Of a stretch of DNA of 64,000 nucleotides, positions 22,301 through 32,765 are shown in pieces. This stretch comes from Holacanthus passer (Eukaryota; Chordata; Actinopteri; Pomacanthidae): assembly GCA_025331565.1 (NCBI GenBank), contig JAFREQ010000045.1, forward strand, positions 434,001-498,000, read 5' to 3'. A program made the translations under genes and the position numbers. Positions within the stretch are counted from its first letter, which is position 1. Each line of letters begins with the position of its first letter. Under the pieces are notes generated by a model. The model worked only from the letters and a program-made list of their open reading frames with translations, had not been told where the DNA came from and ran no database searches.

Positions 22301-25300
22301 GGTTCAAACACTGTCAAGCTTCCGATTTTTGCAGGAAACCCTGTTCTACCCACAAAAATGTGCTCTACTGTAACTGGGAGAAGCTGCATCATAAGATCCA
22401 GCACCACAGGATGAATGCAGTAGTCATGCAACTGAGAATGAAGTTCTTCTGGAACTTTGACAACTGCAAAGGCCTCCTTGAGATCTTCCCCATAGTGCAC
22501 ATCCTCCTTATTCTGGAAGACGTCTCCATACTGAAAGCCTCCTTGAGCAAGATATCCATAGAACACCTTAGAGCTCACTACAGATTTGCATCTTTTGGTG
22601 ATGGAGCTTAGTGAAATGCATGGCTCTTCAATCAGCCTCTCTTTCTTTGAAACCACTGTTCCTGATGCATACATTGCAGAAGGGGAGAGTACCATGAATC
22701 TTACTTCTTTCTCTGTTTGTTCTAGTTTCACCTTCATTTCAGGCGAATTCTGAGTTAAGACAAATGGACCGTGAAAAGTGACACTGAGCTGTAGTGACCT
22801 GAGTGGTACTTTTGGTTTGGCACTGGCCATGAATGCAGCTAAACCCAGCTCAGCATAGAAGGCACCAGGCACGATGGGCATATCGTTGTGCTTGTGCTCT
22901 TTCAGGTAGAAAGAACAGTCAGATTTCAGATCACAGATGAAAATGTTGCTTTCACTTCCTGTCTGACAGAGCACAGGATGAGTACTTGATATGTTTTTCT
23001 GTGTTGCTCCAATGATAACGTCTCTGTCTGAACAATCAAACTGGTATTTAGGAATAGGCAGTGGTATCGTCTCATGTCCCTTGTAGAAAGTATTCCAATT
23101 TACATTCACACCCAGTTCAAACAGCTTGGAAACAACAGATATTATTGTTTCATGATCTTTCTCTGGCACCATCGATGCAAGAACAGCTGTGTCATCGCCC
23201 AGAGATTCCATGATGTTTCTCTGCAGTGCCCTTCTTGGCCCTATCTCCACAAAGACTGTATTCCTCTTTCCTTTTGTTGCTGACCTCACTGCCTGCTCAA
23301 AAGCTACTGGCTCACGAATGTTTCGAGCCCAGTATTCCCCTGTGCAGAAATCACCCTGCTGGACTTCCTTGCCTGTCACTGTTGAAAACAACTCTGTGTC
23401 AAGATCATTCACCTGCAGGGAGCAAATTGTCGCCTTGAAATCTGGCAGAACTGGGTCCATCATGTGGCTGTGGTAAGCAGCAGGGACATCCAGTACACGA
23501 AGGAACAGATTCTGACTGTTTGCTAAGGTGCTTAGCTCCTTATGGAGGTTCTGAATTGCATCTGCATCACCTGACAGGGTGCAGGACTGCGGGCTGTTGA
23601 AAGCAGCAATGCAAATTCTACCAGAGTAATGAAAGAGAAGAGCGGTTACCTCTGATACGGCCATGTTGCTGATCACAAGCATCTTCCCCCCAGTGACTTT
23701 GCACTGGAGAGTGCTGCGGAAATAGATGACTTTTACTGCATCCTCGAGAGACAAGAGGCCAGAACAGTGAGCGGCTGCAACCTCACCAACCGAGTGTCCA
23801 AGTATTGCGTCGGGCTTGACACCCCAGTGTCTGAGTAGGGTGCTAATGCCAACTTGGATAGCAAACAGGAGTGGTTGGACAACATTTGGGTTTTTCAAGT
23901 GACTACCCTCAAACTCACTCTCAAGTGTGTCCAAGATGTTCAGTGAACTCAGTCTTTGGTAAAGTTGTGCAATTTCCTTGATCTTATCTCTGAATACAGG
24001 GTCATGTTTTAGTAGTTGTTTGCCCATGCCATGGTAAGTGACACCATTTCCACAGAAGACAAACACTAACCTTGAGTCCAAGTAGGATGGGCTAATATTT
24101 TTGCCTACAGTGGCGCATAACTTCTCTTTAAGATCAGCTTTAGATGAAACTATGATGGCCTTTCTGTATTTATGTTTTCGATGGCTCCTCCTACAAGCTG
24201 ATGTGTACAACAGAGAATGTAGATCAACTTTGCTACCTGCTTCTAGCTGTTTAATGATGTCTTCCATCATCAGTGTAAGAGATTTTGGTGAATTTGCTGA
24301 CATGACAAAATACTTTGGCCGTTTTTCATCATTCTTCTGCTCGCTGTGCGACTGTTTGTGCTGTTTCACAATGGCATGTGCATTTGTGCCCCCAAAGCCA
24401 AAGTTGTTCACTCCTGCAAGTCTTGTACCAGAGGCTTCCCACTTTTCTGTTTCCTTGGGAACTTTGATGTTCAGGGCTTTGGCATCTACACTGGCAATCC
24501 CATCTGAGTAGAAAACTGAGGGAACAATGGTCTCATGCTTCATCATTAAAAGTACCTTAATGAGTCCGGCCACTCCAGCAGCAGATTCTGTATGTCCAAT
24601 GTTGCCCTTCACAGAGCCAATCCTCAGTGTCTCTGAACCAGGAGGTTTGGCTTTGGCAATGACGTTTGAGATGCTTCCTGCCTCTGTTGGATCTCCGACC
24701 GGGGTTCCAGTTCCATGTGCCTCTATGTATTGGACATTTTCAAGGTCAGACTCTGAGTAGATCCTTTTCAACAGCTCCTGTTGTTGGATCATGGATGGTT
24801 TGGTGATTGGAGTGACTGAGTGACCATCTTGGTTGACGGCTGTTTTGCTGATGATACCCCAGATATGGTCATGGTCCTGTATAGCCTGTAAAGTAAAATG
24901 TAACTAACTTGAAGTGAAATGTTTTTAACATTAAAATGTGTCAAATTTGTATGCAATGACACGGGAATTGAATATTGTGATATTAAGTCATGTCAAGAAA
25001 ATTTGGGATATTGGGCTAAAGCAATGCTGATGAGAAACAGGGCTAACAGGAACAAGGAAGTTGCTGACTATTCAAACTGTTTAAGGCTTAAAAAAGAAAA
25101 AAATCCTTAGTTGCCTTTTTTAGAGGTTTCAGGAGAACAACCCCACAGCCCTCTCCTCTACCATAACCATCTGCTCTGCTGGAGAAAGGTTTGCTTGTCC
25201 CTTCAGGTGAGATCATCTTGGCCTTGCTGAGAGCAACGAATACTCTTGGCTCTATTATACAGTTGACTCCTCCGCAAACAGCCGAGTCACAGTCACCTGA

Positions 25301-26713
25301 TAAGGTAAAGCATATTTCATGATCTCACACAGTGATTGAGATAGATAGATGCTGGGGCATGGATCTAAAAGGTGTCATTGACCGTCGTTGGATATACTAT
25401 ACAGACCTTGTTTAATGGACTGACAGGCCAGATGAAGAGCCATGAGAGATGACGAGCAAGCACAGTCTATGGTCAGCGAGGGCCCAGTGAAGTTGAATAT
25501 GTAGGAAACTCTGTTTGCTGCAATGCTCATGGCGAGCCCAGTGCCAGTCCAGTGGTTGATCACACTGGGGTGCACGTGTGCAGCATTTGTCTCGTAATCT
25601 CTGTTCATCAAGCCTATAATCCATAAAAAGCAATAAAGCTGGTCAGGACACACATGGTCTAATTGTTAATGTATGAAGATTATACAGAGATTTAGATAAT
25701 TCAGAGAATCGTAGCAAAAATCTGACAGATATTTAAATTGTAGGGATTCGATCCAGCTGAAAGTAATTGCATTTAGTCAACAAAAGAACCAGTCAGACAA
25801 TTTTACTGACTTACCAAAAAACACTCCTGTCCTGGTCCCACTGGCTTCCTCCATAGGAATTCCAGCATTCTCTAAAGCCCTGTAGACACACTGAAGGAGC
25901 TGTTTTTGCTGAGGGTCCATTTGTTCCACTTCACTGTCACTGATGCCGAAAAACTTGTGGTCAAATTCATTGAACCTGAAAACAATCAGAACCATTACGT
26001 TAAATTTAGTAACTGAGAAACAGATCACGATTTAATCCTTTAATTGTCTAAATTGAAATGACTTAACCTGGTGATGACTGTAAAATGAGACAATGAGAAG
26101 TGCTTTGCATGTGTTCATTTTAAAGATCATATATTGAAGAGTAAAGGATATATTACAACCACTAAACATTAGAAGACATTCAGAGAGTAGATCAGCATTT
26201 TTGGCACACCATAAAGACTTTTGTAATATGACCCAAAAATGTAAAAGTAAAGACAATGGACACACAGGTCTTTTTTCCATTTACCCATTCCAAAAAAATT
26301 ATAGTCAGGGGCCCAAACTAAAAAAATTGAATAATATAGAGACTTAAGATGTAGTTAAACAACAAAGTTTAAAGACAATACCCATCGATGAGAGCAGCCT
26401 TGGCCGTGCGGGATTTACCCGCTTTGTTGTCATCAGGGTCATACCAGCTGGCCAAGTCAAATCTCTCTTTGGGAACTGGCACAGAACAGTTTCTCCCATC
26501 TACCAGAACCTTCCAGAAATTGTCAAGCCCTTCTCCTGTTGTAAAGCATGCATATATGTGTATATATAGCACTGAAAAGCTCAATTGTGGTAGTATTAAT
26601 ACAAACAAACAAACAAAAGAAAACAAAATTAACTTCCAAAATTCAAATGACTTACCTCCTGGAAAATTGCATCCAATGCCAACCACTGCAATACTGTCTT
26701 CAGCTTCCTCCAT
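19339..26713 (-). CDS. Iterative type I polyketide synthase, animal FAS-like (PKS B)
   Basis: Six exons: 26713-26656, 26535-26382, 25975-25815, 25613-25407, 25296-25115 and 24885-19339, giving 2102 residues. Exon lengths match PKS A (58, 154, 161, 207 against 204, 182, then the giant exon). Domains: KS (Cys177, His311, His352), AT (Ser619, His726), DH (His918, Asp1084), pseudo-KR, degenerate ER (NADPH motif lost near 1543), KR (Tyr1882, Asn1886), ACP (Ser2037). No thioesterase. Oddities: the DH motif glycine is Asp922, and the KR motif TGGxxGxG begins with Ala1737. The intron after 25115 has a GC donor; without that splice, translation stops about ten codons on. It is convergent with PKS A and its clear paralogue. 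Both appear intact. Product unknown. Confidence 0.95.
26243..26338. repeat. Repeat copy inside PKS B intron 2
   Basis: Resembles 18245-18333 (shared AGTAAAGACAAT, ACACAC, CAGGTCTTT, GCCCAAACT blocks, with indels between). It lies in the intron between exons 26535-26382 and 25975-25815. Judged by eye only. Confidence 0.35.
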
Positions 26714-26726
26714 TCTGACTGAACAT
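26700..26726 (-). other. Upstream ORF overlapping the PKS B start
   Basis: An AUG at 26726-26724 opens an 8-codon frame that ends at 26700, so it overlaps the PKS B start codon (26713-26711) out of frame. Just upstream lies a strong pyrimidine tract ending in TCTTTCTCAG, which looks like the 3' splice site of a 5' UTR intron. PKS B would then be reached by leaky scanning or by a different leader. Confidence 0.35.
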
Positions 26727-26928
26727 CGCTGAGAAAGAAAAATCAAAAACCTTTACCGCATCATCATGTCAGCATCTCTCTTTCTTCCAGACAACATCCT
26801 GTCCAGAAGTTAATGTATTTATCATTCTTTAATAAATGTAGTTAGTCCAGTTTTGTCATGCACCAGTGCATCCATACATCCATACCCTCTCCCTCAGTGA
26901 TGGTATCACTGTTGGACTCACGGGTGAT

Positions 26929-26935
26929 TTTTATA
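26929..26935 (-). promoter_or_regulatory. Candidate TATA box of PKS B
   Basis: TATAAAA on the minus strand, about 216 nt upstream of the PKS B start codon. The spacing allows a leader of about 190 nt, possibly containing a short 5' UTR intron ending at the CAG before 26727. Confidence 0.4.
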
Positions 26936-28642
26936 GCGAGCTTTTCTTCGTTAAACATTAATGACTGATTATACGTGGCCATGGAGATGAAGGACTTCAG
27001 TGCACACATTTATGGCATCTTACAAATGATCAGATCAAGTTAAATGAATAAATCAATATGTGAACAATGGGGTGACTCTGGGTCTTGTTTCACTGAAGCT
27101 TATCACACTAATAATACCTGAACTAACCATCAATCAGTCGATCAAGGAAATCAAGTTCAAAATATTCTTAAGGTAACGTTTTTAATTGGAGCTCAAACAA
27201 ACTCTTGACCAATTAGCAGCAAAACCCCTGCAGGTGTCTTTAAAAAGACAACAAACTCTCTGCCTCTTCACATACAATGAAATGATGGCCATAAACAAGA
27301 ATGTATACAGTTATCTTTGGACACATTATACAACTGATAATTACTCCAAACAAAGAGCACTTATAGAGATGTTCTTCAACACTGCATGTTGAAGAATTTG
27401 CTGTAAACTGCCTTTGCTTTCATTTCTACTCTAGTATTTAAGTTTTCTTTAGCTATTTGCGTCAAATCAGTGAATTCAATGAAAACAACAACCAAAACAG
27501 CTTCACATTCTAAGATTTAGTTTTTGTCTTGATAAATGAGTATCAGGGACACGCCTGATTTCCTGGTTATCTTTGTTTTATTGCCTTTATGCATCCACTG
27601 CAGTCACTTGGGCATCACATGGTGGTAAAGTCATTAACTTCATTGCACTCTGTCAAAAAGGTCACTTAGGTAAGATGAGGGTGAAAATGTTGTTAGTAAT
27701 AAAAGAAATCACCTGGATCAGAAAGAAATTCATGCATTTACTATGAAAGAACCTTTAAAATGATTCTCAGCTGTTGCTAAACAGGTTCATCAGACATTAA
27801 TGTAACAACTCAAATGAGCACCAACAGTTACACCACAGTAGGTGACAGATTAGTGTTTGAAATATATTCTGAAGGCAGGAAAAACTTTTTTTTTTTTTTG
27901 CAGAGCCTGTGCTAAAAAAAACTCCACTGCAATGGTTTAAAGATGATTATTTTTTTCACCATTGATTTTAAGTCACAGAATGAATGAATCGGTATAATCA
28001 ATCCATAAAGTACTCAGTTCTAGAAATCAGAGACATGCGCGTCACTTCTTCACAGTAATGATGAGCAACTCCCATTTAACACTCAGAATACTGATGTGTC
28101 ATGTTGTGGGGCTGACTGTTCACTTTTTCCATTGTAAAGAAATTTGTAGTTGGCCCAGAATGTGCTTCCTAAGAGAAAATGTCCGTATTCAATTAATTGA
28201 AACAATCATGTGCAAATAGGGACAAAAACAAAGGTAAGATTCACACTGGGTTTAATGCCAGAAATTACAGGTACAGAAAAATATTTGAAACATGAAACAT
28301 CTAGACAACTGTAGTCTGGGGTTTCTCTTCATTATTTCACTGCAAAGCCGTTAAAAATGGACAGAAAAGTATTTAAGACTGTGATAAGTTATTAAAATCA
28401 GAATTGTAAACTTTGCACAACTTAGTATTTGTGTATGCTGTTCAAATGTGTATGTTATTAAAGCAAATGCAGACGAGAAGATGTTAGAAAAATATCTAAC
28501 TGTAAGAAAAATCATACTGAGATAATGATTTGCACATTATTTCTTGGCAGGCAGAATTAGTAAAATAGGATATATTGTAACAGCGAGTAAAGAAGCACCC
28601 CAGACTATGCAGTGAAGGATTTTATTTTAAATCCAGGTTGCC
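26936..28642. other. Intergenic stretch between PKS B and the RDH-like gene
   Basis: AT-rich, no supported gene. It holds a T tract near 27887-27899. On the minus strand AATAAA at 28626-28621 lies 17 nt after the RDH-like stop. Nothing else stands out. Confidence 0.4.
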
Positions 28643-31600
28643 TCATTCCCATGTTACTGACAGCAGCTGACAGCTCAGCTCCCACAGCTTCTGCGCCAAT
28701 TCGTCATTTCTACCAGCCGACGAGCTTTTGGCAGGAGCACAATCGCTGTAAGCAAAGACATACTGTGAGATGAGATGATAAATCATCGTTTTCATACTTT
28801 GAATCTGGGCCTGCATGATGTGTTTAAGGTTCGTGTACATGTTTAGTGTACCTGTAGTATCCACCACTCTCATTCTCCAGTGATGGTTCCACGGCGCAGT
28901 AAATGCTTGTCTGAGCTCCCTGGACAGAGGTTTTGGTGAAGGGACTGGCCACCTTCATGACAACCTGTTGAGGGCCACTCAGATGTCGCCATAAATCTGT
29001 CTGGACGACTCCAGGGTGGAGGGAATATGTCGTCACACCTGTGCCTGAAAGACGAGTCAAGACCCGATTACTGTACAACATGAATGAAACAGGATATGAA
29101 TAACAGAAAAAAGTACTTTTCCACCTTTTGTGACAGTCTTGCATCAAATACCTTAAATGACAGAGACATGAGTATAATGCAAACCTTCAAGTTTCTTAGC
29201 TAGTGAGCGGGCAAAGAGGACGTTGGCCAGCTTGCTCTGAGAGTAGGCTCTTCTCTTGTCGTATCCCTTCTCGCTGTTGAGGTCCTCCAGGTTGATGGAG
29301 CTCCAGCTGTGAGCCATGGAGGACACAGTAATAATCCTGGCTGGCGCTGATTTCTTGATCAGGTCAATCAACAAATATGTCAACAGGAAGTGGCCTGGAG
29401 AACAAGGAAATGTCTTTCAAATTCAAATTTGAGAAAGCAAAAAGAAGATGTTATATCTTATATATATACCACATGGTCTAAGAGTTTGGATTGCTTAGAC
29501 TAAGAAACATAAGAACTAGTCAACTGCAGCACAAAAAAGAGTTAAAATGTATTTATCCAAGTTTGTTCATTTTTATTGCTAGTTACATCCAAATACAACT
29601 GTCATGTCCAATTAGAATCTCTTGGTTATATTTCATCCTTTGCAAATTTCCCCACTGTGGGACGAATAAAGGTTTATCTTATCTTATCTTATCTTCCCTT
29701 GTAATTTTTAACCTATTCTTACCTACAGGGTATTAAAAAACCTTCTGACATAACTGAACTTGGCAGGGACAAATATTCTGATGGCAGGATGATAAGGTGG
29801 TCATCTGACATATTTCCCTTATCACCAATTAATATTTAACAGCAAAAGAACAGGACAGCAAAATAGTATAATAGAGGGCTAGATACAGTGACAGCATTAA
29901 ATGTACAACCCCGATTCAAAAAAGCTCGGATGTTGTGTAAATCATAAAACAGAAAATGACATCACATTATTAAAGAAAAGGTACAGAGGTTACAGGCTGT
30001 GTTGGTTTATTTACCCAGGTGATTGACACCGATCTGCATCTCAAAGCCATCTGCTGTTTTCCCATAAGGACAAACCATCACACCAGCATTGTTGATGAGA
30101 ATGTTGAGTTTGGGCTCTCCTGCAGAAATTAGGAAGTAAAATGGTGTGGCTTTAAACTTGATTCATGAGTTCAGTTTTCAGAGGAACAAAGCTTAAAAAC
30201 AAAGTTAACCTTTGTTGATGGCTTCAGCGAATTCTCTGATGGACTTGCTGTCTGCCAAGTCAAGTTTCATGCAAACGACATTATTGCTGCCAGATTTTTC
30301 AATGACGTCTTTCAGGGCAGCATCACCTCTCTCCATGTCTCTGCACGCCATGATGATCCTTGCCCCTAACACAGGAAAATAAACAACATTTAGATACAAC
30401 AGCATAAGCAATGCATGGATAAACATGCTGGTTTTGTGTACTCACTCACTCACTCACTCACTCACACACCAGGCATGCATGAAATATGGACATAGAGCTC
30501 CCCCTCGTGACAAAATGTGTTAATGATGAGTCCTACATTTTTTAAAGGGGAATTTAAAAAGAAAGTTTCAACTGGGACAAAAGAAAAAGGGGCAATTCAT
30601 TTTAAAAATTAGCCAATTTGCCGAGTTTTAACAAGGTTTCACTTAAAACACAGATTTTAAAACTCTAGTTTGTGATGGAAAATGAAGGGTTATAAAAAAT
30701 AAAACATAAAATTTGATTCCTATGAAGCAGCTCCAAAATTCACTTTGCTCACTGTATCATCACGACAGTCTGTTTTATTGAGGTTCAGCTGAAAAATAGA
30801 ATAAAAAAGGTTCAAATTAGAAATGTATTTACTTGTTTTCCAGCATGCCCAAAGTCACACATTAAGCTTCATAGATAATTAAATAGAGAATATGAAATGG
30901 CTGGAATTTTCTTTATTTTCTTTAGTCTTTGTACCTTGTAATGAGAAACCCTGATACAGTTCAAAATGTGTAACAAAGAGTATCAAAAACTACGTTTTGA
31001 GACTTATTAACATCAATTGGATGTTTCATGATTTAAATAATATTTGTTCTACATATTTAGTCACAGTTCTTGTATTTTAGGGAAGATTTAAGATGCACAA
31101 TGAAAACAAATCAAACATCAAGTGAAATACAATGTTATCTGTGTGTATTCATTTGCTGTATCCTAATTAAACAAACAAATGAATTCATAAATGAATTTAG
31201 CTGGAATTGCCTGAATGTCTGAATGTGTATCAAACTATTTTGCACTGAGACTAATTGTTGTGGTATCAGCACAGAAACCATGATATTCTGTTATGTCACC
31301 ACACCCATAAATATCAAATAAGGGCCTGCCCAGTTTGGTGCTGGTAAAAGTACCAGTAATGATGACAAAGCAAAATGCCTTTATTTATTAGGATGAGGTG
31401 TGAGTGCAGAGGTCATTATTCAAACTCCATCCATATCTCAGTCAGACCAACCTCTCTTGGCCAAGTCGATGGCTGTCTCTTTGCCAATGCCAGTGTTGGC
31501 ACCGGTGATGAGCACGGTCTTGTCCTCCAGCCTCACAGTAGAAGACCAGGGCCGGAAGAAACTTCTGAGATATTGAGAAATCACTGTTACTTAACTGTTT

Positions 31601-31851
31601 CCACCAGCAAAATGGAAGTGATACGAGCAGAAGGAAAACAAACACACCTAATAAAACGTTTAACTCTTTTAACTATTAAGATTATATATTTTTTTACTTT
31701 TAAAACTATTGTTCAGCAAGTAACTTGTTAATAAAGTTAACTAAAATGAAGCTAGTTTACCAAACCATTAGCTTAACTAATACTACAAACGTTGTTCAGA
31801 GAGCTGGAGTATTTTCATGAATAAAATGTGTCCTCACCTTATAGCCTGCAT
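28643..31851 (-). CDS. rdh12l: Short-chain dehydrogenase, RDH12-like retinol dehydrogenase
   Basis: NADP(H)-dependent classical SDR of the RDH11/12/13 group, which interconvert retinal and retinol and reduce lipid aldehydes. Seven exons: 31851-31838, 31564-31452, 30365-30210, 30119-30015, 29394-29185, 29044-28852, 28745-28643, giving 297 residues. Visible: cofactor motif TGANTGIG (25-32), ACRD after strand 2, NNAGVM (104-109), VNHLGHFLLT, catalytic Ser near 155 and YSQSK (Tyr180, Lys184), then HPGVVQT and an RDH-type end (LWELSCQLL). The first coding exon carries only 14 nt. The N-terminus is shorter than human RDH12 (about 316 aa) and lacks a clear membrane anchor. Intron 4 holds two repeat fragments. 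The exact paralogue name is uncertain; RDH11, RDH13 or a fish-specific copy are alternatives. Confidence 0.9.
29640..29693 (+). mobile_element. 3' tail of a teleost non-LTR retrotransposon
   Basis: The sequence TTTCCCCACTGTGGGACGAA, followed by TAAAGG and four TTATC units (29674-29693), is a 3' end often seen on truncated LINE copies in teleosts. It lies in intron 4 of the RDH-like gene, plus orientation. Family not determined. Confidence 0.45.
29904..29960 (+). mobile_element. One end of a small DNA-transposon-like repeat
   Basis: It starts TACAACCCCGATTCAAAAAA and matches the inverted 3' end of the element at 51483-51698. Only one end is recognisable here, so it is a fragment. It lies in intron 4 of the RDH-like gene. 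Confidence 0.4.
30441..30464. repeat. (CTCA)6 microsatellite
   Basis: Six perfect tetranucleotide units, then CACACC. Lies in intron 2 of the RDH-like gene. Confidence 0.9.
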
Positions 31852-32110
31852 CTTGTTTCACCCCAGTATTCAGATGGTTGTCTGCTCTCAGATCCCCAAC
31901 CCCCCAGACGAGTCTTGAACCTCACATCCAACAGCAACAAGCTTCAGAAAACAGCGTCGCTGGATTGAAAACTGGCGATGCGGAAGTGTCACTGAATAGT
32001 AAAGCTTAATTGGCTGGGATTTTAGCCAATCGGCTGCGACGTCATCGCTCTCGGACAACACTGATTGGTTGAGATTTATGTTTGGGGCCGTTCTTTTTGG
32101 CGCGAGTGTT
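31852..32110 (-). promoter_or_regulatory. Promoter of the RDH-like gene with three CCAAT boxes
   Basis: Upstream of the start codon there are CCAAT pentamers in either direction at 32009-32013, 32026-32030 and 32064-32068, an ETS-like GGAAGT near 31982-31987, and ACGTCA just after the second CCAAT. Several CCAAT boxes without TATA suggest NF-Y-driven, fairly broad expression. Confidence 0.5.
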
Positions 32111-32750
32111 AAATTATTAATACGAGCTGTAGTAAAGTATAAAGTAAACTGTAAATAAAGAAACTATAATATTTAATTCTTCATTATGTAAATATTTTAC
32201 TTCTTCTCCTTATTGTTATCATTCTTAGTTTCTTCTTCTTCGTAGTAGTATTTATTTATTATGTAAACATTCTTCTTCTTCTTCTTCTTCTTCTTTTTAT
32301 TGTTGTTATTACAATTCTCATTATATTATTTGTAGTTTTATAGTAATAATTGTAGTATTAGTAATATCAGTAAACAAAATTATCATAAGTAATAATTGAT
32401 AAATAAAGTAAATGACCTCTGACCTAATTTAATGTTTTATTTTTATATTTTGATGATAACAAAGAAATAGCAATCATCCAATCAATTATGTCCTTAATTT
32501 CGTCTGTAAATAGACCCACTGTATAATATGTACAGTATATGGAGTGTACAAGTACAGCACAAAGTACTATGTATTAGTGCCTAGCTTCTTTTAAAACACT
32601 CTACTGTATTCTATCTAATCTACAGTAAATTATTGTTGCAATAAATAAGATTATGTCCTATCAATAAAAACAAAACAAAATCAAAACCAAGGAAACCCAT
32701 TTGCTCCATGTACATAAATATCCCATCATGCCTCTGTATTTCAAGCTCTT
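32111..32750. other. AT-rich spacer with (CTT)n microsatellite
   Basis: Very AT-rich, no coding potential. A perfect CTT-repeat tract runs from 32271 to 32295. Confidence 0.6.
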
Positions 32751-32751
32751 T

Positions 32752-32765
32752 CCACCAGGTGGCAG
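32752..32765 (+). promoter_or_regulatory. Candidate CTCF binding site
   Basis: CCACCAGGTGGCAG fits the vertebrate CTCF core consensus (CCASYAGRKGGCRS) at every position. It stands about 900 bp upstream of the RDH-like start, at the edge of the gene-free region. Occupancy cannot be judged from sequence. Confidence 0.5.

Noticed and set aside
21970..22611. 213-codon open frame on the plus strand inside PKS B
   Set aside because: It is antisense to the long PKS B exon and has no domain or splice context; such shadows are expected opposite a 5.5-kb coding exon.
29640..29693. AATAAA inside the retrotransposon tail as a poly(A) signal for a plus-strand gene
   Set aside because: No plus-strand gene exists here; the hexamer belongs to the element.
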